Source: Caulobacteraceae bacterium (GTDB lineage Bacteria; Pseudomonadota; Alphaproteobacteria; Caulobacterales; Caulobacteraceae). From it: a stretch of DNA of 64,000 bases. The stretch covers positions 111,254 to 175,253 of the forward strand of contig JAIYCQ010000018.1 of the NCBI GenBank assembly GCA_027487945.1, written 5' to 3'. A program made the position numbers and the translations under genes. Positions within the stretch are counted from its first letter, which is position 1, and each line of letters opens with the position of its first letter. Under the pieces are notes generated by a model. The model was given only the letters and a program-made list of their open reading frames with translations. It had not been told where the DNA came from and made no database searches. This document shows positions 10,506 to 19,454 of this stretch, one piece after another.

Positions 10506-10541
10506 GGGGACAGTGACGCCCTGCCGGGCGTCGCTGTCCCC
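10506..10541 (+). repeat. GGGGACAG palindromic element, copy 2 (also likely acnA terminator)
   Basis: GGGGACAGTGACGCCC (10506-10521), loop TGCC, GGGCGTCGCTGTCCCC (10526-10541). 15 of 16 positions pair and the other is G-U. It follows the acnA stop by 7 bp and shares its GGGGACAG/CTGTCCCC ends with the copy at 1538-1581. There is no T-run. A second dyad TTCACG-GGCT-CGTGAA follows at 10544-10559. Confidence 0.75.
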
Positions 10542-10596
10542 GCTTCACGGGCTCGTGAAACGCGCCCGTGACCCTTCTTCGATTAAGTGCGGTGCA

Positions 10597-11292
10597 ATGC
10601 GTCGCCTGCTCCTCGCCCTCCTGCTGATCGCCCTGGTCCCGTCGGTCGCCCCGGCGCGGGCGCGGCCGCCCGTGGTCGTGGAGCTCTTCACGGCCCAGGG
10701 CTGCTCGTCCTGCGCCAGGGCCAATGAGCTGGTGTCGGAACTGTCGGAGCGGCCGGACGTCCTGGCCCTGACCTTCGCTGTCGATTACTGGGACTACATG
10801 GGCTGGCCGGACACCTTCGCCCAGCCGGCCTTCACCGAGCGCCAGCGCGCCTACGCCCGCAAGCTGGCCCTTCGCGAGGTCTACACCCCGCAGGTGGTCA
10901 TCGATGGCCAGGTGCAGGCCTCCGGCGTGCGCCCCGAGAAGATCGAGCCCCTGGTCGACCAGGCCGCCCGCGAGCGGCGCAACCCGCCCGACATGATGTT
11001 CATGGGCGCCCGCCGCGTCGCGGTGGGGTCCGGCCCCGTGCCGCGCGGCGGCGCGGAGGTCTGGCTGGTTCGCTACGATCCCCGCCCGCAGGAGGTGACG
11101 CCCAAACGCGGCGACACCCGTGGGCAGACCCTGGTCCAGCGCAATATGGTCCGCGAGATCGAGCGCCTCGGCGCCTGGCGCGGCAAGCCCACCGCCTACC
11201 GCGTCCCCGCCGCCGGGTCCGAGGGCCTTGAGACCGTGGTGCTGGTCCAGGCCAGCAAGGGCGGCAAGATCATCGCGGTGCTGGCGAAGTAG
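10597..11292 (+). CDS. DUF1223 secreted thioredoxin-fold protein
   Basis: 231 aa with a signal peptide (MRRLLLALLLIALVPSVAPARA). The mature start PPVVVELFTAQGCSSCARANEL carries a CxxC redox motif (Cys36, Cys39), followed by VDYWDYMGWPDTFAQPAFTERQRAYA and VYTPQVVIDGQ, all typical of DUF1223 proteins. The fold is thioredoxin-like with a C-terminal beta domain; function is uncharacterised and it is presumed to act in the periplasm. The ATG at 10597 is chosen because it begins the signal peptide; the open frame continues upstream into the acnA end without homology. Confidence 0.88.
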   Translation: MRRLLLALLLIALVPSVAPARARPPVVVELFTAQGCSSCARANELVSELSERPDVLALTFAVDYWDYMGWPDTFAQPAFTERQRAYARKLALREVYTPQVVIDGQVQASGVRPEKIEPLVDQAARERRNPPDMMFMGARRVAVGSGPVPRGGAEVWLVRYDPRPQEVTPKRGDTRGQTLVQRNMVREIERLGAWRGKPTAYRVPAAGSEGLETVVLVQASKGGKIIAVLAK

Positions 11293-11295
11293 GCT

Positions 11296-11406
11296 GTGCG
11301 GCCTTCGACACGCCGCTGCGCGGCTGCTCAGGATGACGTCTCTGGACGGCTACTCACCCACGTCATGCTGTGCAGCGTCCGCAGGACGCGTGTCGAAGCA
11401 CGCACG
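11296..11406. repeat. Long-armed palindromic intergenic repeat, copy A
   Basis: Left arm 11296-11339 and right arm 11360-11406 are inverted copies of each other with about 80 percent pairing; the centre is about 20 bp. Landmark words are CTTCGACACGC, GCTGCTCAGGATGACGT and the inverse ACGTCATGCTG and GTGTCGAAG. It fills the gap between the convergent DUF1223 and SDR genes. The same element recurs at 19333-19450 and 48303-48409. Confidence 0.85.
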
Positions 11407-11409
11407 GCC

Positions 11410-12144
11410 TCACACCCGCAGCATCAGCCCGCCGTCGACCCCCAGCGCCTGGCCGGTCACGAACCCGCCCTCGTCGGAGGCCAGGAACAGCGCCGCCCGG
11501 GCGATGTCGATCGGCTGGCCAAGGCGCTTGAGCGCCGCCTTCTTCGCCCACAGGGCGGCGATGTCCTCGCGCTGGAAGCTGCCGGCGGTCATGCCGGTGG
11601 CGATGGCGCCGGGCAGGATCGCGTTGCTGGTCACGCCGTGGCGGCCGAGCTCCAGGGCGAAGGTCCGCATCATCCCGACCACACCGGCCTTGGAGGCCGA
11701 ATAGGCGACGAGGCCGTTGTCGGTATGCCGCGCCATGATCGAGGCCGTGAAGATCAGCCGTCCGACGCCCGACTTGACCAGATGCGGCGTGGCGTCCCGC
11801 GCGATGCGGAAGGCGGCGCGCAGGTTGATCCCGTACTGGCGGTCGAACTCCTCGTCGCTGGTCTCGCCGACCGGCGTCGAGCCGGAGACGCCGGCGTTGT
11901 TGTAGACGATGTCCAGCTTGCCGAAGGCGGCGATGGCGGCGTCGATGATCTGCCTCGGCGCGCCGTCGCCGGAAATGTCGACGCCCAGGCCCTGGATCCC
12001 GGCATGGTCGAAGGTGAGGTCCGTACCGGGGCGGTCCACCGCCAGCACCTGCGCCCCTTCGGCGGCGAAGAGCCCGGCGGCGGCCCGGCCTATGCCGCTC
12101 GCCGCGCCCGTGACGATCGCCACCCGTCCCGCCAGTCTGCCCAT
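11410..12144 (-). CDS. Short-chain dehydrogenase/reductase (SDR)
   Basis: 244 aa NAD(P)-dependent oxidoreductase of the classical SDR type. Cofactor motif TGAASGIG (about residues 12-19), NNAG in IVYNNAGVSG, catalytic Ser in FTASIMARHTDNGLVAYSASKAG with YxxxK (Tyr-Ser-Ala-Ser-Lys), and the C-terminal FVTGQALGVDGGLM. Asp after the second strand (VDRPG) favours NAD. ATG at 12144 was preferred over an upstream TTG because the Rossmann fold begins right after it and a GGGAAA ribosome site precedes it. Substrate unknown. A perfect dyad lies 22 bp upstream. Confidence 0.88.
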   Translation of the reverse strand: MGRLAGRVAIVTGAASGIGRAAAGLFAAEGAQVLAVDRPGTDLTFDHAGIQGLGVDISGDGAPRQIIDAAIAAFGKLDIVYNNAGVSGSTPVGETSDEEFDRQYGINLRAAFRIARDATPHLVKSGVGRLIFTASIMARHTDNGLVAYSASKAGVVGMMRTFALELGRHGVTSNAILPGAIATGMTAGSFQREDIAALWAKKAALKRLGQPIDIARAALFLASDEGGFVTGQALGVDGGLMLRV

Positions 12145-12166
12145 GTCCGTTTCCCTGTCTGATCTG

Positions 12167-12180
12167 TTGTGTGGACACAA
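12167..12180 (-). promoter_or_regulatory. Candidate operator TTGTGT-GG-ACACAA
   Basis: Perfect 6-bp arms around GG, 22 bp upstream of the SDR start. The TTGT...ACAA form is common for GntR- and TetR-family operators. No regulator gene is adjacent. Confidence 0.4.
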
Positions 12181-12185
12181 TGAAA

Positions 12186-12328
12186 CCCGCGCTGCCTTTG
12201 GGGAAGGCAACGCGGGCTCATGGAGGGGATACAGGGGAAGGTCGTCGGCCGGCCGAAGTCCCGCGATCCGGGACGGGGCTGGGGGGGCTGTTCAGGATCC
12301 AGAACCTCAGGACTTCCGACCGGCCGAC
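12186..12328. other. Structured intergenic region; possible small RNA
   Basis: The 338-bp gap between the SDR and DUF2794 genes holds two strong stems. One is CCCGCGCTGCCTT (12186-12198) with AAGGCAACGCGGG (12204-12216), 12 of 13 pairing. Read on the minus strand it is followed by TTTCATT, like a weak intrinsic terminator. The other pairs 12244-12261 (GTCGGCCGGCCGAAGTCC) with 12310-12328, with one bulge. No open reading frame with coding character is present. The rest of the gap (12329-12465) shows nothing I recognise. Confidence 0.35.
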
Positions 12329-12465
12329 ACTGATAATCTGACGGGTCGATCCGGCGGTCGCGCGTCCGAAATAAGGTCTTTGTGCGTCCCTGTGTGACCG
12401 ACGGCGCACAATCGGGGCGACCGTGACGAAAACGCGACAACGCTCGCCAAGCGCCGCGATTCAGC

Positions 12466-12471
12466 GCTAGC
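12466..12471 (+). promoter_or_regulatory. Candidate -10 box for the DUF2794 gene
   Basis: GCTAGC ends 11 bp before the ATG at 12483. It resembles the Caulobacter -10 consensus and would give an almost leaderless mRNA. The hexamer is palindromic, so it could also act on the other strand. Confidence 0.3.
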
Positions 12472-12482
12472 CTCCATCAGGC

Positions 12483-12818
12483 ATGGCGTTCGATCCGACA
12501 TATCCCTCGCCCCGGGCCGCGACGGTCTTCTTCGAGCGGCGCGAGCTGGAGCGGCTTCTGCGTCTGTACGGCCAGCGCGTGGCCGCCGGCGACTGGCGCG
12601 ACTACGGCATCGGCGGGGGCGCGGAGGCAGCGGTGTTCTCGATCTTCCGCCGCACCGGCGAAGCGCCGCTCTACCGCATCGAGAAACGCCCGGCGCTGGC
12701 CCGGCGACAGGGCGCCTGGTCTGTGCTGACCCAGAGCGGCCATGTGCTCAAGCGCGGCCATGAGCTGGATCAGGTTCTGAAGGTGTTCGAGAAGGGCCGC
12801 TTCACGGTCGTCGAGTAG
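12483..12818 (+). CDS. DUF2794 family protein
   Basis: 111 aa, a small soluble protein conserved across alphaproteobacteria. The family pattern is clear: VFFERRELERLLRLYGQRVAAGDWRDYGI, AVFSIFRRTGEAPLYRIEKRPALARRQG and LKRGHELDQVLKVFEK. Function is unknown. ATG at 12483 lies close behind a GCTAGC box. It is convergent with hutI, with only 9 bp between the stop codons. Confidence 0.9.
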   Translation: MAFDPTYPSPRAATVFFERRELERLLRLYGQRVAAGDWRDYGIGGGAEAAVFSIFRRTGEAPLYRIEKRPALARRQGAWSVLTQSGHVLKRGHELDQVLKVFEKGRFTVVE

Positions 12819-12827
12819 GGCGCGGCT

Positions 12828-14066
12828 TCAGGCCACCACCGGCCGGCCCGCCCGCCAGCTTCGGCTCAGCAGCCGACCGCCCAGCCAGTAGCTGAGCTCC
12901 GCCGGGCGTTCGATGTCCCAGCAGGCCATGTCGGCCAGCTTGCCGACCTCCAGGGTCCCGGTCTGGCCGGCAAGGCCCAGCGCCCGGGCGGCGTTGCGGG
13001 TGACGCCGGCCAGGGCCTCCTCGGGCGTCAGGCGGAACTGGGCGCAGGCCAGCATCATCGCCGCGCGCAGCGACAGCAGCGGCGAGGTGCCCGGGTTGCA
13101 GTCGCTGGCCACCGCCATCGGCACGCCCGCCGCCCGCAGCGCGGCGACCGGCGGCTTCTGCGTCTCGGCCAGCGCCACGAACGCGCCGGGCAGCAGGACG
13201 GCTACTGTGCCGGCCTTCGCCATGGCCTCGACTCCAGCCTGCGAGGTGAACTCCAGATGGTCAGCCGACAGCGCGCCGTGGCGCGCCGCCAGCGCGGCGC
13301 CAGCGCCGTCGCCGAGCTGGTCGGCGTGCAGCCGGACGGGCAGGCCGAGCGACGTCGCCTTGTCGAACAGCCGCGAGACCTCGGCCGGGGTGAAGGCGAT
13401 GCCTTCGAGATAGGCGTCGACAATGTCGACCAGCCCCCGCGCATGCGCCGCCGGCAGGGCCTCGTCGACGATCATGTCGATCCAGGCCTCGCGGCCCACG
13501 TCTTTCGGCGCGGCGTGGAGGCCGAGAAAGCTGGTCACCACCCGGGCGTCGCCGTCCAGGTAGCGGGCGACGCGCAGCATCTTCAGCTCTGTCTCCAGGT
13601 CGAGGCCGTAGCCGGACTTGATCTCGATCGTGGTCACGCCCTCGGCGACGAAGGCCTCCAGCCGCCGTCGCGCGCGGCGGATCAGTTCGGGCTCATCGGC
13701 CTCGCGGGTCGCCGCGACGGAGGACCGGATACCGCCCCCGGCGAGGGCGATCTCCTCGTAGGTCGCGCCGCCGAGCCGCGCCTCGAACTCGCCGATGCGG
13801 TCGCCGCCGAAGACCAGATGGGTGTGGCAGTCGATCAGCCCGGGCGTCACCCACCGGCCGTCGAGCCGGGTAACCGCGAAGGGGTTGAACGCCGGGGCCT
13901 CGGCGCGCGGGCCGATCCAGACGATGCGACCCTTGTCCACCGCGATCAGCGCGTCCTCGACCGCGCCATACGGCGTGTCGCCCGGGACCATGGTCGCCGC
14001 GCGGCAGTCGGTGATGATCAGGTCGATCCGCTGCATGTCGCTGTCTTGCCACCCGGAGGGGTTCAT
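12828..14066 (-). CDS. hutI: Imidazolonepropionase HutI
   Basis: 412 aa if ATG 14066 is used; an internal ATG at 14036 (MQRIDLIITD) would give 402 aa, nearer the family norm, and neither has a strong ribosome site. HutI hydrolyses 4-imidazolone-5-propanoate to N-formimino-L-glutamate, the third step of histidine degradation. It is an amidohydrolase with the metal site DCHTHLVFGGDR, substrate loop EIKSGYGLDLETELKML, HADQLGD, SADHLEFTS and SDCNPGTSP. It is the only hut gene on the minus strand, divergent from hutF. Confidence 0.97.
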   Translation of the reverse strand: MNPSGWQDSDMQRIDLIITDCRAATMVPGDTPYGAVEDALIAVDKGRIVWIGPRAEAPAFNPFAVTRLDGRWVTPGLIDCHTHLVFGGDRIGEFEARLGGATYEEIALAGGGIRSSVAATREADEPELIRRARRRLEAFVAEGVTTIEIKSGYGLDLETELKMLRVARYLDGDARVVTSFLGLHAAPKDVGREAWIDMIVDEALPAAHARGLVDIVDAYLEGIAFTPAEVSRLFDKATSLGLPVRLHADQLGDGAGAALAARHGALSADHLEFTSQAGVEAMAKAGTVAVLLPGAFVALAETQKPPVAALRAAGVPMAVASDCNPGTSPLLSLRAAMMLACAQFRLTPEEALAGVTRNAARALGLAGQTGTLEVGKLADMACWDIERPAELSYWLGGRLLSRSWRAGRPVVA

Positions 14067-14081
14067 GGATAGGGTGGCCCC

Positions 14082-14101
14082 GATTAGACAGGTTTAGACA
14101 A
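14082..14101 (+). promoter_or_regulatory. Candidate HutC operator: tandem 10-bp repeat
   Basis: GATTAGACAG and GTTTAGACAA lie head to tail with exact 10-bp phasing, directly before the hutF GTG and 15 bp from the hutI ATG. GTTTAGAC resembles the GTnTAnAC core bound by HutC-subfamily GntR repressors. Position between the two divergent hut units fits autoregulation by the hutC product; this is inference. Confidence 0.45.
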
Positions 14102-15433
14102 GTGGCCAACACCCTTCATCTCGACCAGGCGCGACTGCCCGGAGGCTGGGCCCGCGACGTGCGGCTGACGGTTCAGGGCGGCGTCGTCATGGGGGTCGAG
14201 ACCGGCGTGCCCGCCAACGGCGCGCAACGCCTGAAGGGCGCGACCGTCCCGGCGATCACCAACCTGCACAGCCACGCCTTCCAGCGCGCCATGGCGGGCC
14301 TGGCCGAGCGGGCCAGGGCGGGGGGGGAGGATTTCTGGGCCTGGCGGGAGGCGATGTACCGCTTCCTGGACCGCATCACGCCGCCGCAGATGGAGGCCAT
14401 CGCCGCCATGCTCTACGCCGAGCTGGCCGAGGGCGGATACGGCGGCATCGTCGAGTTCCACTACCTGCACAACGACCCGGAGGGCCGCGCCTTTGCCGAC
14501 CCGGCCGAGACCGCCCAGGCGCACCGGCGGGCGGCCGAGGCGGCCGGCTTCGGCTTCACCCTGGCGCCCGTGCTCTACAGCCATTCCGGCTTCGGCGGCC
14601 TGCCGCCCAAACATGGCCAGCGGCGGTTCATCAAGACGACCGACCAGTTCCTGCGCCTCCTGGAGGAGTCCCGCGCCGAGGCCTTCGCCTTTCACAGCCT
14701 GCGGGCCGTGACCCCCGCGCAGATCGCCGAGGTGCTGGCCGGCGTCGACCCGGCCCTGCCGGTTCATATCCACGCTGCCGAACAGACCGGCGAGGTCGAC
14801 GACTGCCTGGCCTGGTCGGGCGCACGGCCGGTCGAGTGGCTGCTCGCCAACACGCCGCTCTCCGGGCGCTGGACCCTGGTCCACGCCACCCACATGACCG
14901 ACGCGGAGGCGTCCGGGCTGGCGCAAACGGGCGCGACGGTGGCGCTCTGCCCGTCGACGGAGGGCAACCTCGGGGATGGCTTCTTCAACGCCGACGCCTT
15001 CCTGGGCGCGGGCGGCCGGTTCGGGATCGGCTCGGACAGCCATGTGACCACCAACGCCGCCGAGGAGCTGCGCTGGTTCGAGTACGGTCGCCGGCTGCGG
15101 GCCCGCAAACGCACGATGAGCGGCGGCACGGGGGAGCATGTCGGAGCGGGTCTGTGGTTGTCGGCCGCGCGGGCCGGGACCAACCCCACCGGCCGTCGCA
15201 CCGGGGAGATCGCCGTCGGGGCGCGATGCGACCTGGTCGTACTGGACATGGATCATCCGACGCTGGCCGGCCGCGACGGCGACCTGATCCTCGACAGCCT
15301 GGTGTTCTCCGGCTCCGGCGCCATCGACCAGGTCTGGTCCGGCGGGACCCGAATCGTCGAGGGCGGCCGCCATGTCCATCGCGACGCCATCGCCGCCGCC
15401 TACCGCAAGGCCATCGCAGAGCTGACCGCATGA
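14102..15433 (+). CDS. hutF: Formimidoylglutamate deiminase HutF
   Basis: 443 aa, GTG start. It deiminates N-formimino-L-glutamate to N-formyl-L-glutamate plus ammonia, the branch used in the five-step histidine pathway. It is an amidohydrolase with metal ligands in [11 protein letters not shown] (about residues 54-64), HIHAAEQ (about 222-228), HATHMTD and the Asp in GSDSHVTTN (about 312-320). VEFHYLHND is also family-typical. It is the first gene of hutFCUHG and its stop overlaps the hutC start (ATGA). Presence of both hutF and hutG establishes the five-step route over the one-step HutG (formiminoglutamase) route. Confidence 0.96.
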   Translation: MANTLHLDQARLPGGWARDVRLTVQGGVVMGVETGVPANGAQRLKGATVPAITNLHSHAFQRAMAGLAERARAGGEDFWAWREAMYRFLDRITPPQMEAIAAMLYAELAEGGYGGIVEFHYLHNDPEGRAFADPAETAQAHRRAAEAAGFGFTLAPVLYSHSGFGGLPPKHGQRRFIKTTDQFLRLLEESRAEAFAFHSLRAVTPAQIAEVLAGVDPALPVHIHAAEQTGEVDDCLAWSGARPVEWLLANTPLSGRWTLVHATHMTDAEASGLAQTGATVALCPSTEGNLGDGFFNADAFLGAGGRFGIGSDSHVTTNAAEELRWFEYGRRLRARKRTMSGGTGEHVGAGLWLSAARAGTNPTGRRTGEIAVGARCDLVVLDMDHPTLAGRDGDLILDSLVFSGSGAIDQVWSGGTRIVEGGRHVHRDAIAAAYRKAIAELTA

Positions 15434-16149
15434 CCGCCGCCCGCGCCGCGCGCTACCAGGGCGTCAAGCGCCATGTGCTGGGGGCCATCCGCACCGGCCG
15501 CTGGCGGGCCGGCGACCGCATCGCCTCCGAGCACGAGCTGGTCCGCGAACTGGGCGTGGCGCGGATGACCGTTCGCCGGGCGCTGGACGAGCTGACGCAG
15601 GAGGGCCTGATCGTCCGCCGCGCCGGGGTCGGCGCCTTCGTGGCGGGCGAGCCGCTGGCCGAAAGCCATCCGCTGGAGATCCGCGACATCGCCGAGGAGG
15701 TCGCCGCGCGCGGCCATGTCTGGCGGGCCGAGGTGATCGCGCTGGAGGCCGTCGGCGCCGACGCCGGGCTGGCAAGGGCGTTCGACACCGCGCCGGGCGC
15801 GCCGCTGTTCCGCTCCGAGGTCGTCCATTTCGAAGGGGAGGCGCCGATCCAGCTGGAACGCCGCTGGGTCTCGCCCGCGATCTTCCCCGACTACCTGGCC
15901 CAGGACTTCACCCGCGCCACCCCCGCCGCCCATCTGCTGGCCGCAGCGCCGATCGCGGCGGGCGAACAGATCGTCCGGGCCGAGGCCGCCGACGCCCGCA
16001 CGGCCGGCCTGCTGCGCCTCGCCGAACAGGCGCCGGTCCTGACCGTCGCCCGCCGGACCTGGAGCCGGGGGCAGGTCGCCTCCGCCGCCCGCCTGATTCA
16101 TCCCGGCCACGCCTTCCAGCTGGCCGGACGCTTTGGAGACACCGCCTGA
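15430..16149 (+). CDS. hutC: Histidine utilisation repressor HutC (GntR family)
   Basis: 239 aa. N-terminal GntR winged helix ([39 protein letters not shown], about residues 27-65) and a C-terminal UTRA effector domain ([23 protein letters not shown] and similar). HutC senses urocanate and represses hut genes in other bacteria. The ATG overlaps the hutF stop and its TGA overlaps the hutU start (TGATG), so the repressor is embedded in its own operon. A much longer upstream frame exists but is hutF sequence in another frame. Confidence 0.94.
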   Translation: MTAARAARYQGVKRHVLGAIRTGRWRAGDRIASEHELVRELGVARMTVRRALDELTQEGLIVRRAGVGAFVAGEPLAESHPLEIRDIAEEVAARGHVWRAEVIALEAVGADAGLARAFDTAPGAPLFRSEVVHFEGEAPIQLERRWVSPAIFPDYLAQDFTRATPAAHLLAAAPIAAGEQIVRAEAADARTAGLLRLAEQAPVLTVARRTWSRGQVASAARLIHPGHAFQLAGRFGDTA

Positions 16150-17816
16150 TGGCCAGCAACAGCCGCATCGTCCGCGCCGACCACGGCCCGGTGAAGACCG
16201 CGAAGTCGTGGCAGACGGAAGCCGCCGTCCGGATGCTGATGAACAACCTCGACCCGGAGGTCGCGGAGCGGCCCGAGGACCTCGTGGTCTACGGCGGCAT
16301 CGGCAAGGCGGCCCGCGACTGGGACAGCTTCGACCGCATCGTCGCCGCCCTGCGCCGGCTGGAGGACGACCAGACCCTGCTGGTCCAGTCGGGCAAGCCG
16401 GTCGGGGTGTTCCGCACCCACGCCGACGCGCCCCGGGTTCTGATCGCCAATTCGAACCTGGTGCCCAGATGGGCGACCTGGGAGCATTTCCACGAGCTCG
16501 ATAAGAAGGGTCTGGCCATGTACGGCCAGATGACCGCCGGCAGCTGGATCTACATCGGCAGCCAGGGGATCGTGCAGGGCACCTACGAAACCTTCGTCGA
16601 GGTCGGCCGCCAGCACTTCGGCGGCGACCTGACCGGCAAATGGATCCTGACCGGGGGCCTGGGCGGCATGGGCGGCGCCCAGCCGCTGGCCGCGACCATG
16701 GCCGGCGCGAGCATGCTGGCCGTCGAATGCCAGCGCCGCTGCATCGAGCGCCGGCTGGAGACCCGCTACCTCGACGAGGCGACCGAGGACCTCGACGACG
16801 CCCTGGCCCGCATCGACCGGGCGACGAAGGAAGGTCGCGCGATCTCCGTCGGCCTGCTCGGCAACGCCGCCGAGGTGTTCCCCGAGCTGGTCCGCCGCGG
16901 CGTTCGGCCCGACGTCGTCACCGACCAGACCAGCGCCCACGACACCGTCAACGGCTACCTGCCGAAGGGCTGGACCGTGGAGCGATGGGAGCAGGCCCGC
17001 CTCGCCGATCCGGCCTCCGTCGACCGGGCCGCGCGCGCGTCGATCGTGCCGCATGTGCAGGCCATGCTCGACTTCCACCGCATGGGCGTGCCGACCCTCG
17101 ACTACGGCAACAACATCCGCCAGGTGGCGCTGGACGAAGGACTGGAGGGCGCCTTCGACTTCCCCGGCTTCGTGCCCGCCTGTATCCGGCCGCTGTTCTG
17201 CCGGGGCATCGGCCCGTTCCGCTGGGCGGCGCTGTCGGGCGATCCCGAAGACATCTTCAGGACCGACCAGGCGATGAAGGCGCTCTTCCCCGACAACGTC
17301 CACCTGCACCGCTGGCTGGACATGGCGCGGGAGCGGATCGCCTTCCAGGGCCTGCCGGCCCGCATCTGCTGGATCGGTCTGGGCGACCGCCACCGCGCCG
17401 GCCTGAAGTTCAACGAGATGGTCGCCAGCGGCGAGCTCAAGGCGCCGGTCGTCATCGGCCGCGACCACCTCGACAGCGGTTCGGTGGCCAGCCCCAACCG
17501 CGAGACCGAGGCGATGCTGGACGGCAGCGACGCGGTCAGCGACTGGCCGCTGCTCAACGCCCTGCTCAACACCGCCAGCGGCGCGACCTGGGTGTCGCTG
17601 CACCACGGCGGCGGCGTCGGCATGGGCTACAGCCAGCACGCCGGGGTGGTCATTGTCGCCGACGGCACGCCGGAAGCGGCCCGCCGGCTGGAGCGGGTGC
17701 TGTGGAATGATCCAGGGACGGGCGTCATGCGCCACGCCGACGCCGGCTACGAGATCGCAGTCGACTGCGCCCGTAAGCAGGGCCTCGACCTGCCGTCGCT
17801 GGAGGCGGTGCGATGA
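16149..17816 (+). CDS. hutU: Urocanate hydratase HutU
   Basis: 555 aa, full length. It adds water to urocanate to form imidazolonepropionate, with tightly bound NAD+. Characteristic segments: [47 protein letters not shown], the NAD-binding [20 protein letters not shown], the [14 protein letters not shown] loop and [15 protein letters not shown] near the end. The start ATG overlaps the hutC stop, and its own stop overlaps hutH (ATGA). Confidence 0.98.
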   Translation: MASNSRIVRADHGPVKTAKSWQTEAAVRMLMNNLDPEVAERPEDLVVYGGIGKAARDWDSFDRIVAALRRLEDDQTLLVQSGKPVGVFRTHADAPRVLIANSNLVPRWATWEHFHELDKKGLAMYGQMTAGSWIYIGSQGIVQGTYETFVEVGRQHFGGDLTGKWILTGGLGGMGGAQPLAATMAGASMLAVECQRRCIERRLETRYLDEATEDLDDALARIDRATKEGRAISVGLLGNAAEVFPELVRRGVRPDVVTDQTSAHDTVNGYLPKGWTVERWEQARLADPASVDRAARASIVPHVQAMLDFHRMGVPTLDYGNNIRQVALDEGLEGAFDFPGFVPACIRPLFCRGIGPFRWAALSGDPEDIFRTDQAMKALFPDNVHLHRWLDMARERIAFQGLPARICWIGLGDRHRAGLKFNEMVASGELKAPVVIGRDHLDSGSVASPNRETEAMLDGSDAVSDWPLLNALLNTASGATWVSLHHGGGVGMGYSQHAGVVIVADGTPEAARRLERVLWNDPGTGVMRHADAGYEIAVDCARKQGLDLPSLEAVR

Positions 17817-19327
17817 CGCCGGACCTCGTGCTGGGCGACATGCCCATTGATCTGAGCCATGTGCGGACGGCCCTGGCCGGCCCGGTCCGCACGGCCCTGA
17901 ACGACGGCGCGCGCCAGGCGGTCGCCCGCTCGGCCGCGACCATCGAGGCGATCCTGGCCGACGGTCGCACCGTCTATGGCGTGAACACCGGCTTCGGCCT
18001 GCTGGCCAAACAGACCATCCGCCCGGACCAGCTGGCCGACCTGCAGCGCAACCTGATCCTGTCCCATTGCTGCGGCGTCGGCGATCCTTTGCCTGACGAT
18101 GTCGTGCGGCTGATCCTGCTGCTCAAGGTCGCCGGTCTGTCGCGCGGCCTGTCGGGCGTGCGACCCGAGCTGATCGCCATGCTGCAACGGCTGCTGGCGG
18201 CCGACATCCTGCCGGTGATCCCGGAGAAGGGCTCGGTCGGCGCCTCGGGCGACCTGGCCCCGCTGGCCCATATGTCGGCGGCCCTGCTGGGCGTGGGCGA
18301 TATGCGGCACGGCGGTGAGACGATCCCCGCCATGGAAGGTCTGAGGCGCGCCGGGCTCGCGCCCATCGCGCTGCGGGCCAAGGAGGGGCTGGCGCTGATC
18401 AACGGCACCCAGGCCTCGACCGCGCTGGCCCTCAAGGGGCTGGTGCTGGCGCGAAGGGTGTTCGAGGCGGCGCTGGTCGCCGGGGCGATGAGCGTCGACG
18501 CCGCGCTGGGCAGCGACACCCCCTTTGACGCCCGAATCCACGCCGCTCGCGGCCAGCCCGGCCAGATCGCCGTGGCCGCCGCCCTGCGCGGCCTGCTGGA
18601 CGGCAGCGCCATCCGCCACAGCCACGACGACTGCGACCGGGTGCAGGACCCCTACAGCCTGCGCTGCCAGCCGCAGGTGATGGGCGCCGCGCTGGACCTG
18701 CTCGGCCATGCCGAACGCACCCTGCTGATCGAGGCGGGCGCGGTCACCGACAACCCTCTGGTCTTCGCCGAGACGGGCGAGGCGCTGTCGGGGGGCAACT
18801 TCCACGCCGAGCCGGTGGCCTTCGCGGCCGACACCCTGGCCCTGGCCATCGCCGAAATCGGCGCCCTGAGCGAGCGGCGCACGGCCCTGCTGGTCGACCC
18901 CAACATGAGCGCCCTGCCGGCCTTCCTCGTCGCCGAGCCCGGGGTCAATTCCGGCTTCATGATCGCCCAGGTCACCGCCGCCGCCCTGGCCAGCGAGAAC
19001 AAGGGCCTGAGCCATCCCTCCAGCACCGACAGCCTGCCGACCAGCGCCAACCAGGAGGACCACGTCTCCATGGCCACCTACGCGGCCCGCCGGCTGACCA
19101 CTATGGCGCAGAACAGCGCCGCCATCGTCGCCATCGAGCTCCTGGCGGCAGCGCAAGGTCTCGAGTTCCGCCGCCCGCTGCGCTCGTCCCCGCCGCTGGA
19201 GAAGGCCCACGCCCTCGTCCGCTCGGTCGCCGCCGCCTACGACCGCGACCGTTACTTCGCCCCCGACATCGCGGCGGTGACGGCGCTGGTGCTGGACGGC
19301 GCGTTCGGGGGGATTGTGAAGCTGTGA
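17813..19327 (+). CDS. hutH: Histidine ammonia-lyase HutH
   Basis: 504 aa. It deaminates histidine to urocanate, the first pathway step. The Ala-Ser-Gly triad that cyclises to the MIO cofactor is in [16 protein letters not shown] (Ala144-Ser145-Gly146). The catalytic YGVNTGFG (residues 55-62), the [14 protein letters not shown] segment and [10 protein letters not shown] are intact. ATG overlaps the hutU stop by 4 bp. A palindromic repeat separates it from hutG. Confidence 0.98.
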   Translation: MTPDLVLGDMPIDLSHVRTALAGPVRTALNDGARQAVARSAATIEAILADGRTVYGVNTGFGLLAKQTIRPDQLADLQRNLILSHCCGVGDPLPDDVVRLILLLKVAGLSRGLSGVRPELIAMLQRLLAADILPVIPEKGSVGASGDLAPLAHMSAALLGVGDMRHGGETIPAMEGLRRAGLAPIALRAKEGLALINGTQASTALALKGLVLARRVFEAALVAGAMSVDAALGSDTPFDARIHAARGQPGQIAVAAALRGLLDGSAIRHSHDDCDRVQDPYSLRCQPQVMGAALDLLGHAERTLLIEAGAVTDNPLVFAETGEALSGGNFHAEPVAFAADTLALAIAEIGALSERRTALLVDPNMSALPAFLVAEPGVNSGFMIAQVTAAALASENKGLSHPSSTDSLPTSANQEDHVSMATYAARRLTTMAQNSAAIVAIELLAAAQGLEFRRPLRSSPPLEKAHALVRSVAAAYDRDRYFAPDIAAVTALVLDGAFGGIVKL

Positions 19328-19332
19328 GGGCT

Positions 19333-19450
19333 TGCGTGGTTCGCGACGCTCGCCCAAGGCTCCCTCCTCACCATGACGAAGGTGGATGGCGTTCCACCGC
19401 GCTCGTCATCCCGAGGAGCGATCCGACGGGATCGCGTCGCGAAGGACGCA
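19333..19450. repeat. Long-armed palindromic intergenic repeat, copy C
   Basis: Left arm 19333-19379, right arm 19403-19450, centre 23 bp with its own small dyad (GGTGGA...TCCACC). Words shared with copies A and B include CATGACGA, TCGTCATCC and the end GAAGGACGCA. It lies between hutH and hutG on the same strand. Its last bases, GAAGGACGCA, are the only plausible ribosome site for hutG. Confidence 0.8.
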
Positions 19451-19454
19451 CTGC

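Noticed and set aside
16098..17735. 545-codon minus-strand open frame opposite hutU
   Set aside because: Shadow of urocanase, low-complexity residue make-up, no ribosome site or homology.
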